From Procambarus clarkii (Eukaryota > Arthropoda > Malacostraca > Decapoda > Cambaridae): a stretch of DNA of 64,000 bases. The stretch lies in contig NC_091219.1 in assembly GCF_040958095.1 (NCBI RefSeq), positions 26,564,523-26,628,522 of the forward strand, in the 5' to 3' direction. Shown here piece after piece: positions 42,052 through 51,849 of the stretch. Within the stretch, counting starts at the first letter, position 1; each line of letters starts with the position of its first letter. A program made the position numbers and the translations under genes. The notes beneath the pieces are model-generated. The model was not told the origin of the DNA, did no database searches, and was given only the letters and a program-made list of their open reading frames with translations.

Positions 42052-42541
42052 AGATTATCCAATAATATACTCGCTCCAAATGCATTGTTAATATTCCTGT
42101 CAACCTTTGGAGATGAATGAGGTGAGGCGTTGCCCGGGCAATACGGTGAGGAGTTGCCCGGGCATATAAGCAGCAGGATAGCAAACATTAAACGGACCAT
42201 TTGGTCCGGGAGACATCTCCCGTCACGCAGGGTGCAGTTGCGCCTCCACAGATCTCCAGTATCATCTTTTGATACTGGTAATGGCTCAAAAGGGCCACCA
42301 CTTACGGGCTATTCATGCCCGTGCCACCTCTTGGGTGGCTTAATCTTAATCAATCAATCAATCAAACATTAAACCAGAGTCTACTTTCAAGTGTGGTCTA
42401 GAGCAGACACTTGCGAGATACTGTACCGACGCTCAGTGCGCTCAACTCACACCAAAGTATCACCTGTGTACTTCTGTATCTTCGACCAAATATATATATA
42501 GTATCTTAGTGTCTGTGTTTATTTGTCACCATACTTTACGT
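42052..42541 (+). mobile_element. Candidate solo LTR with a nested hairpin-chain SINE
   Basis: Starts TGTAGCGAG and ends TTTACGTAACA, fitting TG...CA ends. GCATATAAGC at about 42164 could be its TATA box. Two GTTGCCCGGGCA copies lie upstream of it. Internal coding regions are absent. A terminal site duplication could not be confirmed, so this is tentative. The host sequence resumes after the insertion at 42194-42363. Confidence 0.35.
42194..42363 (+). mobile_element. Hairpin-chain retroposon, full-length reference copy
   Basis: 170 bases flanked by an exact 11-bp duplication AAACATTAAAC (42183-42193 and 42364-42374). Hairpins in order: GGACCA-TT-TGGTCC; GGGAGA-CA-TCTCCC; CGCA...TGCG (weak); AGTATCA-TCTTT-TGATACT; TGGCTC-AAAA-GGGCCA (one G-U); ACGGGC-TATTCAT-GCCCGT; GCCACC-TCTTG-GGTGGC. 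The tail is AATCAATCAATCAATC. It has no ORF and no recognised pol III boxes. Confidence 0.9.
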
Positions 42542-42811
42542 AACAATAGAAACGTTACAAATACAATCCTATCGCCGGTGTCCGGACACATGAAAGCTAC
42601 TTAGGTATCAGTGGCCAGCCAGGTGGAGATCACAGGCTGTACAATACTGATAAATTATGTAATTCACAGAGATACGTTGATAAATATTAATGTTTTATAT
42701 TTTATTAAAAATACAGATATATACTTTGTTTCATACGTTAAATGTAACAATATTTCAGTATATATTATATAAGCATAGTATATATAATTCAGTATATACA
42801 ATATATAATAA

Positions 42812-42932
42812 GAGTGTCAGACCACGGAGGAAGAATTGAAACAGGAATTTCCTTTAGTACTTTCTTATATTAATACATCTTCAGAGCGAACCATTCCTTC
42901 TGAAGATGTATTAATATACGAAAGTACTTAGA
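42812..42932 (+). repeat. Dispersed repeat ending in a 32-bp-arm hairpin
   Basis: GTCAGACCACGGAGGAAGAA start as at 19731. Then TTAGTACTTTCTTATATTAA-TACATCTTCAGA (42864-42895) is followed within a few bases by its near-exact inverse (42899-42930). Confidence 0.75.
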
Positions 42933-43194
42933 GCATTCTATTGTGGTTTTAATATTGAACAATTATACATATACGAAACAGACAAATCTGGTATCCGAAA
43001 TAGTAAAAATATTAGTGTGCGATGTGATCAATGTATGGGGGATATTGGGTGTGCCTCGTATCCCCTACAACAACAAGAAGTTCGAGAGCGATGAGGCCGC
43101 CACCTACTAGCTTCAGGATGTCGTCGAATCTAAATCAACAATATACTACCGCCGCTACTTTCTCGGAAACGTAAGTACCTGCCGCTTTACTTCT

Positions 43195-43352
43195 CTCACC
43201 CTGCCTGGCCTGGCCCTGACCTGGCCCAGCCAGACCTGGCCCAGCCAGACCTGACCAGACCTGACCTGGCCTAGCCTAGTCTGACCTAGCCTAGTCTGAC
43301 CTGGCCTAGTCTGACCTGGCCTAGGCTGACCTGACCTGGCCTAGCCTTACCC
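43195..43352. repeat. Degenerate short tandem repeat (CTGACCTGGCCTAGT type)
   Basis: Units of about 10-15 bp built from CTGACCTGGC, CAGCCAGAC and CTAGCCTAGT, with irregular period. Confidence 0.8.
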
Positions 43353-43942
43353 AACACTAATCACCACACGTGACAGCCCAAACGAATCGCAAATAAGTAC
43401 ACGTAACAAGTCATATGCCCGGACACTCTTTCACCTTGGGGACTGAGTGGTAACTATTGTATAGAAGAGCCGGCTCCCTGAGAGTGGTAAGAGGCTAACG
43501 TGTGGTCTTGAAGGAAGTCGAGAAAGCAGACAATTTTCAAAAGGAAGGGCAGCATAACGAGCAGACAGGAATGGACAGACAGTCGGTTATCCCATAATGT
43601 GTAATACGCCCCGCACAGCATGGGTGGAGTGGGGGGGGGGATGGTTGTAGCAGGGCACAGTATGGTGATGGTGCGGGTGAAGTACACACCCACTGAATTC
43701 CTGCCATCAATAATTGTTTTCATAACCATTAGAACAATGGCATCCCTCCAGCCACCATCCTTCCACTGACCCCCTCCTCTGGTCCTCCACCTCAGACAAT
43801 AACCCCCACACCCCCTCTCCCTTCCAGACATCAGCATGTCAAAATCAGTACCATAATGTGTTTAAACTATTTAAACTAAGTCATTGTGTATCTCAAGGTA
43901 TCTTAATTCATTTGAAAGTGTACATGTGCATTCGTTCATATA

Positions 43943-43979
43943 CTCGCCTAATTGTGCTTGCTGGGGTTGAGCTCTGGCT
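43943..43979 (-). repeat. LINE 3'-tail fragment, left part, split by a younger LINE
   Basis: CGCCTAATTGTGCTTGCTGG and GGTTGAGCTCTGGCTC stop exactly at the LINE insertion. The continuation (TTCCACCTCCCAACCGTCAA) is at 46920-47040. Confidence 0.7.
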
Positions 43980-44571
43980 CTTTATTTATTTATTTATTTA
44001 TTTATATATATACAAGAAGGTACATTGGGTTTGTGAGAATACATTGGATAGTACAGTATTTACATTCTTGTAAAGCCACTAGTACGCACAGCGTTTCGGG
44101 CAGGTCCTTAATCTAGCAAATAATTTTAAGTAGGTAATTTCAATCAGAATTGATAAATGATAAAGATACATTACAGGAGAAAATGAGATGAGAGAGATAA
44201 GTAGGTGTAATAAAGCATATTGTTATATTAAAGCTCTGATTGATTACATTGACAGCTTGATTAGTAATTTAAACAAGGTTAGTAGACACCATACAGCAGA
44301 TTGACAGCACATATAAGACAGCAATGATCACAATGGTAAAGATGTTCAGATTGGGTACATAAAGATGTTCAGATTGGGTACATAAAGATTGGGAGACTGG
44401 GTAGCAAAAGATACAGATAAACAAGATTTATAAACACCATACAACAGATTGGCAGCACATATAAGAAAACAGCAATGATCACAATGGTAAAGATGTTCAA
44501 ATTGGGAACATAAAAGTTGGGAGATTGGGTAGCAATTGATACAGTGCAATTTTAAGGCAAAAAGTGAAAAA

Positions 44572-46700
44572 CTATGAAGATGAAATTAGGTACTTTTTAG
44601 TATTGATTTTGAATGATGTAAAAGTTGGACAGCTTTTCAATTCAGTAGGGAGTGAGTTCCATAAACTGGGTCCCTTTATTTGCATAGAGTGTTTACACAG
44701 ATTAAGTTTAACTCTGGGGATATCAAAGAGATATTTATTTCTGGTGTGGTGATAATGGGTCCTATTACATGTGTCCAAGAAGAGTTTCAGACAAGGATTT
44801 GCATTTAAGAACAGGGTTTTGTAAATGTAGTTGACACAGGAGAATTTGTGGAGTGAGATTATGTTTAGCATGTTTAGGGAGAAAAAGAAGGGGGCTGTGT
44901 GTTGTCTGAAAGCAGAATTTGATATTATTCTGATAGCAGATTTTTGCTGGGTGATGATGGACTTGAGGTGGTTTGCAGTGGTTGAACCCCATGCACAGAT
45001 ACAATAGTTGAGATAGGGATAGATTAGTGCATAATATAGAGAGATGAGAGCAGAGTTAGGAACATAATATCTGATTTTGGAGAGTATAACAACTGTTTTA
45101 GAGACTTTCTTAGTTATGTGTTGTATGTGGGTACTGAAGTTGAGTCTCTTGTCTAGGAATATGCCAAGAAACTTTCCATCATTTTTATTGCTAATGTTTA
45201 CATTGTCAATCTGAAGTTGAATTGCATTTGTAGATTTGCTTCCGAATAGGATGTAGTAGGTCTTTTCTATGTTAAGTGTTAGTTTGTTGGTTGACATCCA
45301 TAAGTGGACTTTTTTTAGTTCATTATTAACAACACCATTTAGTGTATGTGGGTTGGGGTTGGAGTAGATGAGGGTAGTATCATCAGCAAACAAAATAGGT
45401 TTCAGAATGTTAGAGACATTAGGCAGATCATTAATGTATATAAGAAAAAGAAGAGGTCCCAAGATGCTGCCCTGTGGCACTCCAACAGTTATTGGTAGAA
45501 TGGGAGAGATTATATTATTGATGGCTACACATTGGTGTCTATCACTAAGATAGGATTGGATATAGTCCAGTGCATGGCCTCGGATTCCATAATGATGGAG
45601 TTTATTTAAGAGGTAATCGTGTTTAACAGTATCAAAGGCCTTTCTCAGGTCAATGAAGAGTCCAATTGGAAACTCATTTTTGTCAAGAGCTGAGTAAATT
45701 ATATCAAGGAGACTAATAATTGCATCGTTGGTACTCTTTTGAGAGCGGAAGCCAAACTGACAGGGGCTAAGAATGTCGAATTTTACAAGATAGGAGTAGA
45801 GCTGTTTATAGATAATTTTTTCAAATATTTTTGATAGTATGGGTAGGTTCGATATTGGTCTATAGTTGTTTATGTCTGACGGATTACCTCCTTTATGAAC
45901 TGGCGTTACTCTTGCTTTTTTAAGGATATCAGGGAAGGTATGACACTCAAGGGATTTGTTGAACAGCAGAGCTATAGGTGGCGCAAGGGCATGGGAGGCG
46001 CTCTTGTATACAATGGATGGGATTTCACTGATGTTCCCAGCTTTGGTTTTTAGTGAGTGTATGATGGACACATCTGACGGGCTGACTGGTGAGAGGAGAA
46101 GAGAGTTTGGATAGCTGCCTGAGAGATATGTGTTGATATGTGTCTGAGTCTGTGGGATTTTACTTGCAAGGTTAGCACCAATCGATGAAAAGAAGCTATT
46201 AAATTCATTCACCATTTCTAAGTCAGATGACAGTGTAAGGCCATCCTTAGAGAGTGTTATCTGGTTGTGGGAGTGTTGTTTAGTTCCCAGGATGTTAGAG
46301 ATGGTATTCCATGTGCTTTTCATGTTGCCTTTTGCTTCTTTGAATCTAGTCTCATAATATGAAAGTTTTGCTTTTCTTATGATACTGGTAAGCACTGACG
46401 AGTACCTTTTAACTACTTCCACTGAAACTAGGCCACTCCTAAATTTCTTTTCGTATTCATGTTTTTTGTTGATTGATTTAATTATGCCACTTGTGAGCCA
46501 CGGGTTATTTTTTCTTTTATCAGTTACTTGTTTGGTAAGGAGGGGACAGTGAGTGTTGTAGAGGCTTAGAGTTTTGGAGAGAAAGAGGTTAGTTGATGAG
46601 TTTATATCCTGTGAATTATTAAATTCAGATTCCCAGTTAATATTGTGGAGTGCATTAGAGAGATTGCCTAAAGCTGATTCACTATGTAGCCTGAATGAAA
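44572..46700 (-). CDS. Non-LTR reverse transcriptase (L2/Jockey-group, clade not resolved)
   Basis: About 710 codons open. Numbered from the frame opening at 46731: residues 1-200 are linker (KAKLSYYETRF, WNTISNILGTKQ). RT runs from about 270 to 500 with RPISNLPILSKIFEK (291), IGLFIDLRKAFDTV (356), VGVPQGSILGPLLF (416) and the FADD active site (448-451). The C-terminal region has FLGIFLDKRLNFSTHI, PYLNYCICAWG and, near the end, SLWNSLPTELKS. No ATG is expected because this is the inside of an endonuclease-RT polyprotein. The endonuclease part lies in another frame just upstream, offset by one base at a run of seven T (46702-46708). That single shift, plus 5' truncation, means this copy is dead although its RT is otherwise intact. 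Confidence 0.88.
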
Positions 46701-46708
46701 GTTTTTTT

Positions 46709-46914
46709 GGTTTCTGGTGGTGATGTGTCAATGTTTGCTATGAGGAAAGTAGGATAGTGGTCAGTTGTTCTGTCATAAATTACCCCAGATGTAAGGGGAG
46801 CTGTTATATTAGTCCATAGGTAATCCAGGGTAGTGGCAGATGTTTGAGTGACTCGGGTGAGCTTGGTGATTGTGGGTATTAACATACAGGAGTGCATGCT
46901 GTTACGGAAATAGT
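46709..46914 (-). pseudogene. Endonuclease C-terminal remnant of the same LINE
   Basis: The frame reads TLDYLWTNITAPLTSGVIYD then RTTDHYPTFLIANI. The TDHYP motif is the C-terminal catalytic Asp-His block of the AP-like endonuclease. The rest of the domain is lost by 5' truncation at 46914, and the frame is shifted relative to the RT. Confidence 0.75.
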
Positions 46915-46919
46915 CTTTA

Positions 46920-47040
46920 GTTCCACCTCCCAACCGTCAATCAACAGGTGTACAGGTTTCTGAGCCTATTGGGCTCTATCATATCTACACTTGAACCTGT
47001 GTATGGAGTCAGCCTCCACCACATCACTTACTAATGCATT
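46920..47040 (-). repeat. LINE 3'-tail fragment, right part
   Basis: TTCCACCTCCCAACCGTCAA, TCAACAGGTGTACAGGTTTC, TATTGGGCTCTATCATATCT and GGAGTCAGCCTCCACCACAT. It continues the piece at 43943-43979. Confidence 0.75.
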
Positions 47041-47734
47041 CCATTAGATATAATCATATATGATTACACATAATCATAATCATTCCATACACATAATCAT
47101 ATATGTGTACGTCAACGTATACATACATGCGTATATATACCTCATATTAAAATACTGATAAACGAATGACCATGAACAAATTAATTTATAATTGTAGCAT
47201 TATATATAATTTTAATAGACTAATTACATTTTTATACATTTGAATGGTCCAGACAGGTGGCCAGCCTTGGACATATACACTTCTGGTAGGCACATTGACC
47301 TCATGTTAGACCCTTGATAGATTATGTGAGAGAGAGAGAGAGCTGGGGCAGGGAGGTGCGTGCCCCAGGGAGATAATCCATGCCCATGGCCCGCCTCGAG
47401 GTCAGTTCTCGAGTCACACCAAGAATAACAATCGAGCAAGTTGTCCTGACCAGGATGTGGCATATTAGGGAGGGTTGAGGAATAGGAAGCCTGTCTGATA
47501 GGGCTCTTGGCAAGCAGCTCTCCCTCAGTCTACCTATCTATATGGAAGAAATGTATCTAGGCCCTCCTCCCCCCCCTGCCTATTCTCTCTCCCCCACCTT
47601 TCTTCCTTCATTTCCTCCCTCCTTCCCTCCCCCTCACTGGTGAGAGAGTAGGAGTGTGAGAGTGGTTAGAGAACTCGTAGTTCTCACGCTCGTGAAATTG
47701 TCTGCGACCCTGGAGAAGTAGAGCGGAGGGGGGG
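47041..47734. other. Unassigned spacer
   Basis: AT-rich to about 47220 with ATAATCATAT simple sequence, then mixed sequence with a short GA tract (47327-47342) and C/T-rich sequence (47560-47640). No gene supported. Confidence 0.4.
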
Positions 47735-47985
47735 GTGAAAGTAGGAGACGATGGAGGAGTAGTGGGGAGCATTATATGCAGTGAACGTAGGTGTCTATGG
47801 AAGAGTACATCATAGAGGAGGGTGAAAGGAAGGTGACGATGGAGGAAGAGAAGGGAGGGGGTGTGAAGGTAGGTGATGATGGAGGAGTAGAGGGGAGGAG
47901 GGGGGCAAAGGTAGGTGTCTATGGAAGAGTACATCATAGAGGGGGGTGAAGGTAGGTGGCGATGGAGTAGAGCAAAAGGGGTGGG
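47735..47985. repeat. Two-copy tandem repeat of about 135 bp, G/A-rich
   Basis: GGTGTCTATGGAAGAGTACA then TCATAGAGG, and GATGGAGGAGTAG-type blocks, recur with the same order and spacing in two halves. Confidence 0.7.
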
Positions 47986-48022
47986 GGTTGAAAGTAATCC
48001 TGAGTTTAATTTTTTAGTTATA

Positions 48023-48080
48023 TATAGTGACACCTCAGCTTACGAATGAATATTTATGAACTTTTCGGGTTGCGAGCCTA
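48023..48080 (+). repeat. Tigger/pogo-type terminal inverted repeat (5' end)
   Basis: TAGTGACACCTCAGCTTACG, followed by GAATGAATATTTATGAACTT and GGGTTGCGAGCC, has the CAGTGnnACCTCGGnTTACGA pattern of Tigger ends. The copy 2 version begins at about 49688. The opposite end was not found. Confidence 0.55.
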
Positions 48081-48303
48081 ATTTCTTCGAAAAATTTGAA
48101 TCGGGTTACAAACTTTGCCTCGGGAAAGGAGTTTGCTGATATACGTATGGGCTGACCTAGCGCGTGGTGGCATGGTGATCGCGCCTCAGTTTACCAGTGT
48201 CTCCTGCCTAGTAAGTATCGCGCCTGAATTCTTTGTAAAGCATTACATTTGTTTTGGGATTTTTGGCTATTTGAACATAAAATTTGTTATGATATATCTT
48301 GCC

Positions 48304-48699
48304 ATGAGTCCCAAGAAAGCCAGTGGTAAGGTTCAAGCCAAGAAAACACATGTGAGAATGACCATAGAGGAAAAACAAGAGAGCATTCATAAACATCAAA
48401 ATGGTGCACAGGTTGTTGAACTAGCTAGGCAGTACAACAAATCTATGTCAACAATATGCACTGTACTTGCTAAGAAAAAGGACATTATGAGCATTAAAGT
48501 GGCAAAAGGCATATCAACAATCCCGAAACAAAGAACACAAACACTTGAGGATGTTAAAAAATTGTTATTAATTTGGATACACAACAAGGAGTTAGCAGGT
48601 GATAGCATTTCAGAGGCCATCATTTGTGAGAAACCAAGGCATTTGCATGAAGACCTTTTAAAGAAAACCCCTGGAACGAGGGGGGGGGGGGGAAGATGA
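48304..48699 (+). pseudogene. Tigger/pogo-like transposase, N-terminal DNA-binding part
   Basis: 131 codons from ATG (MSPKKASGKVQAKKTHVRMT) to TGA. Residues about 15-65 form a Psq/CENP-B-type helix-turn-helix (TIEEKQESIHKHQNGAQVVE, ARQYNKSMSTICTVLAKKK). Residues about 80-125 begin the second, CENP-B/Tc5-type HTH (LEDVKKLLLIWIHNKELAGD, SISEAIICEKPRHLHEDLLK). The protein then stops after a G run. The DDE catalytic domain does not follow on this strand, so this is a truncated transposase. Pogo-family transposases excise and reinsert DNA at TA sites, and their N-terminal domains bind the element ends. Domesticated HTH-only genes exist, but nothing here argues for that. Confidence 0.75.
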
Positions 48700-49419
48700 A
48701 TCAAGTTTGAAAATGTGAAAAGTTTGTGTGACAATAGAGCCTCGTGGAAAACTTTTGCTGTGGTCATTACCTGGTGGAATGCACCCAGGATGGAGTATTA
48801 GGGCTATACATCTTTTAAATCATAAAAGTAATAAACATTTTCCATCAACCTTACAAACAATATTAACCTATTTTCATGTATTTCCCCCATGTGCATTTTA
48901 ACAAAGTTGCTAAATTGCCTTTATCATTCTGTAAAATTTCAATTACAGTACTGTATGTATAATTTTGTTAGTATAAATGGACTGAATATTCTGAAATTGC
49001 TATTAATTTTACAATTTCAGATTCAAAGGGGGTCTGGACACCCAATTTGGTCAGACAGGTGAAGAGAGCATTTAGGATAGTTCGAAGAGATGAAGATGGT
49101 CGCAATTGTGTTCGAAGAGGCAAACGCCCCCATTTGCTCCTGACATTATGTTCAACCATTGACCTCTGCACACCTAACACAAGGTAGGTTGAAAACTCCT
49201 CTTTCATGTCATTGGTACATTAGCCAGAAACTCAGGGCTCATGTAGGAATATCCCTAAAAAAAAAAACAGTGGCCCCAACAATGCATCCTCCAAGTCTGG
49301 AGGATGAGCAGGAGCATTGTCGAGAAGCAGGACCTTGAGTGTCAAACTTTTCTCTTGCAGATATTTTTTGATGGCAGGGCAAACCACTCCACATCACAGT
49401 TTTTCTGCACGTTATATAT

Positions 49420-49668
49420 TTGTTAAAACTCTTGGATTTTCGGAATGATACACGAGCAAGGGTTTAATTTTCAAATCGCCACACAGCACAAGAGTTAGCC
49501 TATCCTGACACAAGTTAGCCCAAGTTAGCTTGTGTCCGGGCAGTGACGTCTCCTCTTGGGTAATGTATGTCCTCTTCGGCAATTTTTTCCAGAATAGCTA
49601 TGTCTCCTCACAATTAAACACTTGTTGTGGAATGTATCCATCAATACAGCACAGTGTATCTACAAAAT
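49420..49668 (-). pseudogene. Tigger/pogo-like transposase DDE fragment, copy 1
   Basis: The minus strand carries the same LFWKKLPKRTYITQEE and LKIKPLLVYHSENPR text as copy 2 (51310-51768), but the duplication boundary at 49668 cuts off its N-terminal side. Confidence 0.65.
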
Positions 49669-49967
49669 TTTAATTTTTTACTTATATATAGTGTCACCTC
49701 GGCTTACGAATGAATATTTATGAACTTTTCGGGTTACGAGCCTAATTTCTTCGAAAAATTTGAATCGGATTACAAACTTTGCCTTGGGAAATGAGTTTGT
49801 TGATATGCGTATGGGCTGACCTAGCGCGTGGTGGCATGGTGATCGCACCTCAGTTTACCAGTGTCTCCTGCCTAGTAACTATCGCACCTGAATTCTTTAT
49901 AAAGCATTACATTTGTTTTGGGATTTTTGGCTATTTGAACATAAAATTTGTTATTATATATCTTGCC

Positions 49968-50617
49968 ATGAGTCCCAAGAAAGCCAGTGGTAAGGTTCAA
50001 GCCAAGAAAACACATGTGAGAATGACCATCTTGAGGTTATCATGAGATGATTTCGGGGCTTTTTTTTAGTGTCCCCGCGGCCCGGTCCTTGACCAGGCCT
50101 CCACCCCCAGGAAGCAGCCCGTGACAGCTGACTAACACCCCGGTACCTATTTTACTGCTAGGTAACAGATGCATAGGGTGAAAGAAACTCTGCCCAATGT
50201 TTCTCGCCGGCGCCTGGGATCGAACCCAGGACCACAGGATCACAAGTCCAGCATGCTGTCCGCTCGGCCGACAGCATAGAGGAAAAATAAGAGAGCATTC
50301 ATAAACGTCAAAACGGTGCACAGGTTGTTGAACTAGCTAGGCAGTACAACAAATCTATGTCAACAATATGCACTATACTTGCTAAGAAAAAGGACATTAT
50401 GAGCGTTAAAGTGGCAAAAGGCATATCAACAATCCTGAAACAAAGAACACAAACACTTGAGGATGTTGAAAAGTTTTTATTAATTTGGATACACAACAAA
50501 GAGTTAGCAGGTGATAGCATTTCAGAGGCCATCATTTGTGAGAAACCAAGGCATTTGCATGAAGACCTTTTAAAGAAAACCCCTGGAACGAGGGGGAAAA
50601 AGATGAATCAAGTTTGA
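49968..50617 (+). pseudogene. Tigger/pogo-like transposase N-terminal part, copy 2, broken
   Basis: Starts with the same MSPKKASGKVQAKKTHVRMT at 49968. It is split by the SINE at 50030-50274 and then meets a TAA at 50288-50290 where copy 1 has CAA. The remaining frame (MSTICTILAKKKDIM to LLKKTPGTRG) ends near 50617. Two independent lesions make it non-coding. Confidence 0.8.
50030..50274 (-). mobile_element. SINE-B inserted into duplication copy 2
   Basis: Full SINE-B (tail CTTGAGGTTATCATGAGATG, B box TGGGATCGAACCCAGG, head GTCCGCTCGGCCGAC). The uninterrupted site in copy 1 reads GAATGACCATAGAGG. Only CAT is repeated at the borders (50027-50029 and 50275-50277), so the target duplication is short or decayed. 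Confidence 0.9.
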
Positions 50618-51309
50618 AAATGTGAAAAGTTTGTGTGACAATAGAGCCTCGTAGAAAACTTTTGCTGTGGTCATTACCTGGTGGAATGCACCCAGGATGG
50701 AGTATCAGGGCTATACATCTTTTAAATCATAAAAGTAATAAACATTTCCCATCAACCTTACAAACTATATTAACCTATTTTCATGTATTTCCCCCATGTG
50801 CATTTTAACAAAGTTACTAAATTGCCTTTATCATTCTGTAAAATTTCAATTACAGTATACTGTATATAATTTTGTTAGTATAAATGGACTGAATATTCTG
50901 AAATCACTATTAATTTTACAATTTCAGATTCAAAGGTGGTCTGGACACCCAATTTGGTCAGACAGGTGAAGAGAGCATTTAGGATAGTTCGAAGAGATGA
51001 AGATGGTCACAATTGTGTTTGAAGAGGCAAACGCCCCCCTTTGCTCCTGACATTATGTTCAGCCTATTGACCCCTGCACACCTAACACAAGGTAGGTTGA
51101 AAACTCCTCCTTCATGTCATTGGTTCATTAGCCAGAAACTTAGGGCCCATGCAGGAATATCCCTAAAAAAAAAAAGTGGCCCCAACAATGCATCCTCCAA
51201 GTCTGGAGGATGAGCAGGAGCATTGTCGAGAAGCAGGCCCTTTAGTGTCAAACTTTTCTCTTGCAGATATTTTTTGATGGCAGGGCAAACCACTCTACAT
51301 CACAGTTTT

Positions 51310-51768
51310 TCTGCACGTTATATATTTTTTAAAACTCTTGGATTTTCGGAATGATACACGAGCAAGGGTTTAATTTTCAAATCGCCACACAGCACAAGAG
51401 TTAGCCTATCCTGACACAAGTTAGCCCAAGTTAGCTTGTGTCCGGGCAGTGACGTCTCCTCTTGGGTAATGTATGTCCTCTTCGGCAATTTTTTCCAGAA
51501 TAGCCATGTCTCCTCACAATTAAACACTTGTTGTGGAATATATCCATCAATACAGTATCTACAAAATCTTTAAAACCACGAACAAATCTTTCAGCCCCTA
51601 CTTTGTCTGAGCTGGCACCCTCACCATGCCTCACAACACTATGAATACCACGTCTTTTTTTCAAAATTTCTCAAACCATCCCCTACTCACCTTAAACTCT
51701 TTCGTATCTGCAAAACTCGTTCTAGGGGTTTCTTTATAAGATCTTGCATGAAGATTTCATTGTTGACC
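51310..51768 (-). pseudogene. Tigger/pogo-like transposase, HTH end and DDE domain start
   Basis: Minus-strand order: QDLIKKPLERVLQIRKSLR (end of the second HTH, near 51750-51690), VSRGWFEKF, a one-base frame break, KKRRGIHSVVRHGEGASSDK, ERFVRGFKDFVDTV, a second break, VFNCEETWLFWKKLPKRTY (first catalytic Asp block; family text is FNVDET, here CEE), then DRLTLVLCGDLKIKPLLVYH. The Asp-to-Glu change at the first catalytic site and the frame breaks show it is dead. It points opposite to the plus-strand HTH fragments. Confidence 0.75.
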
Positions 51769-51784
51769 AAACCACACACTGGAA

Positions 51785-51840
51785 ATTGAATAGACGACGA
51801 CATTTCGATCCGTCCTGGACCATTATAAAGTCGATTGTGA
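51785..51840 (-). repeat. Short dispersed repeat (GGTCC...CGAAATGTCGTCG family)
   Basis: The minus strand reads TTTATAATGGTCCAGGACGG, then ATCGAAATGTCGTCGTC. Copies at 24075-24135 and 27232-27303. Confidence 0.6.
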
Positions 51841-51849
51841 TGAGATGAG

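Larger units (their letters stand above)
43985..46914 (-). mobile_element. L2/Jockey-type LINE, 5'-truncated, inserted into an older LINE tail
   Basis: Minus-strand order: end of the endonuclease domain, RT, 3' UTR of about 580 bases, tail of AAAT repeats (plus-strand TTTATTTATT from 43981). A 5-bp duplication CTTTA (43980-43984 and 46915-46919) flanks it. The two sides together rebuild the standard LINE-tail repeat, which proves the insertion. Its 3' UTR shares GATTAAGGACCTGCCCGAAA and CGTACTAGTGGCT-like blocks with the SINE at 3378-3682. A second copy starts at 63668. Confidence 0.85.
48004..49668. repeat. Tandem segmental duplication, copy 1 (about 1,664 bp)
   Basis: Begins TTTAATTTTTTAGTTATATA and ends CAGTGTATCTACAAAA. 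The whole unit recurs from 49669 with only scattered differences. It contains a Tigger/pogo 5' end and HTH region on plus and a Tigger DDE region on minus. Confidence 0.88.
49669..51567. repeat. Tandem segmental duplication, copy 2, with a SINE insertion
   Basis: Matches copy 1 base for base over most of its length. It is longer by about 235 bases, which is accounted for by the 245-base SINE at 50030-50274 and small indels. Beyond 51567 the sequence continues into the Tigger region that copy 1 lacks, so copy 2 holds the original right border. Confidence 0.88.
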
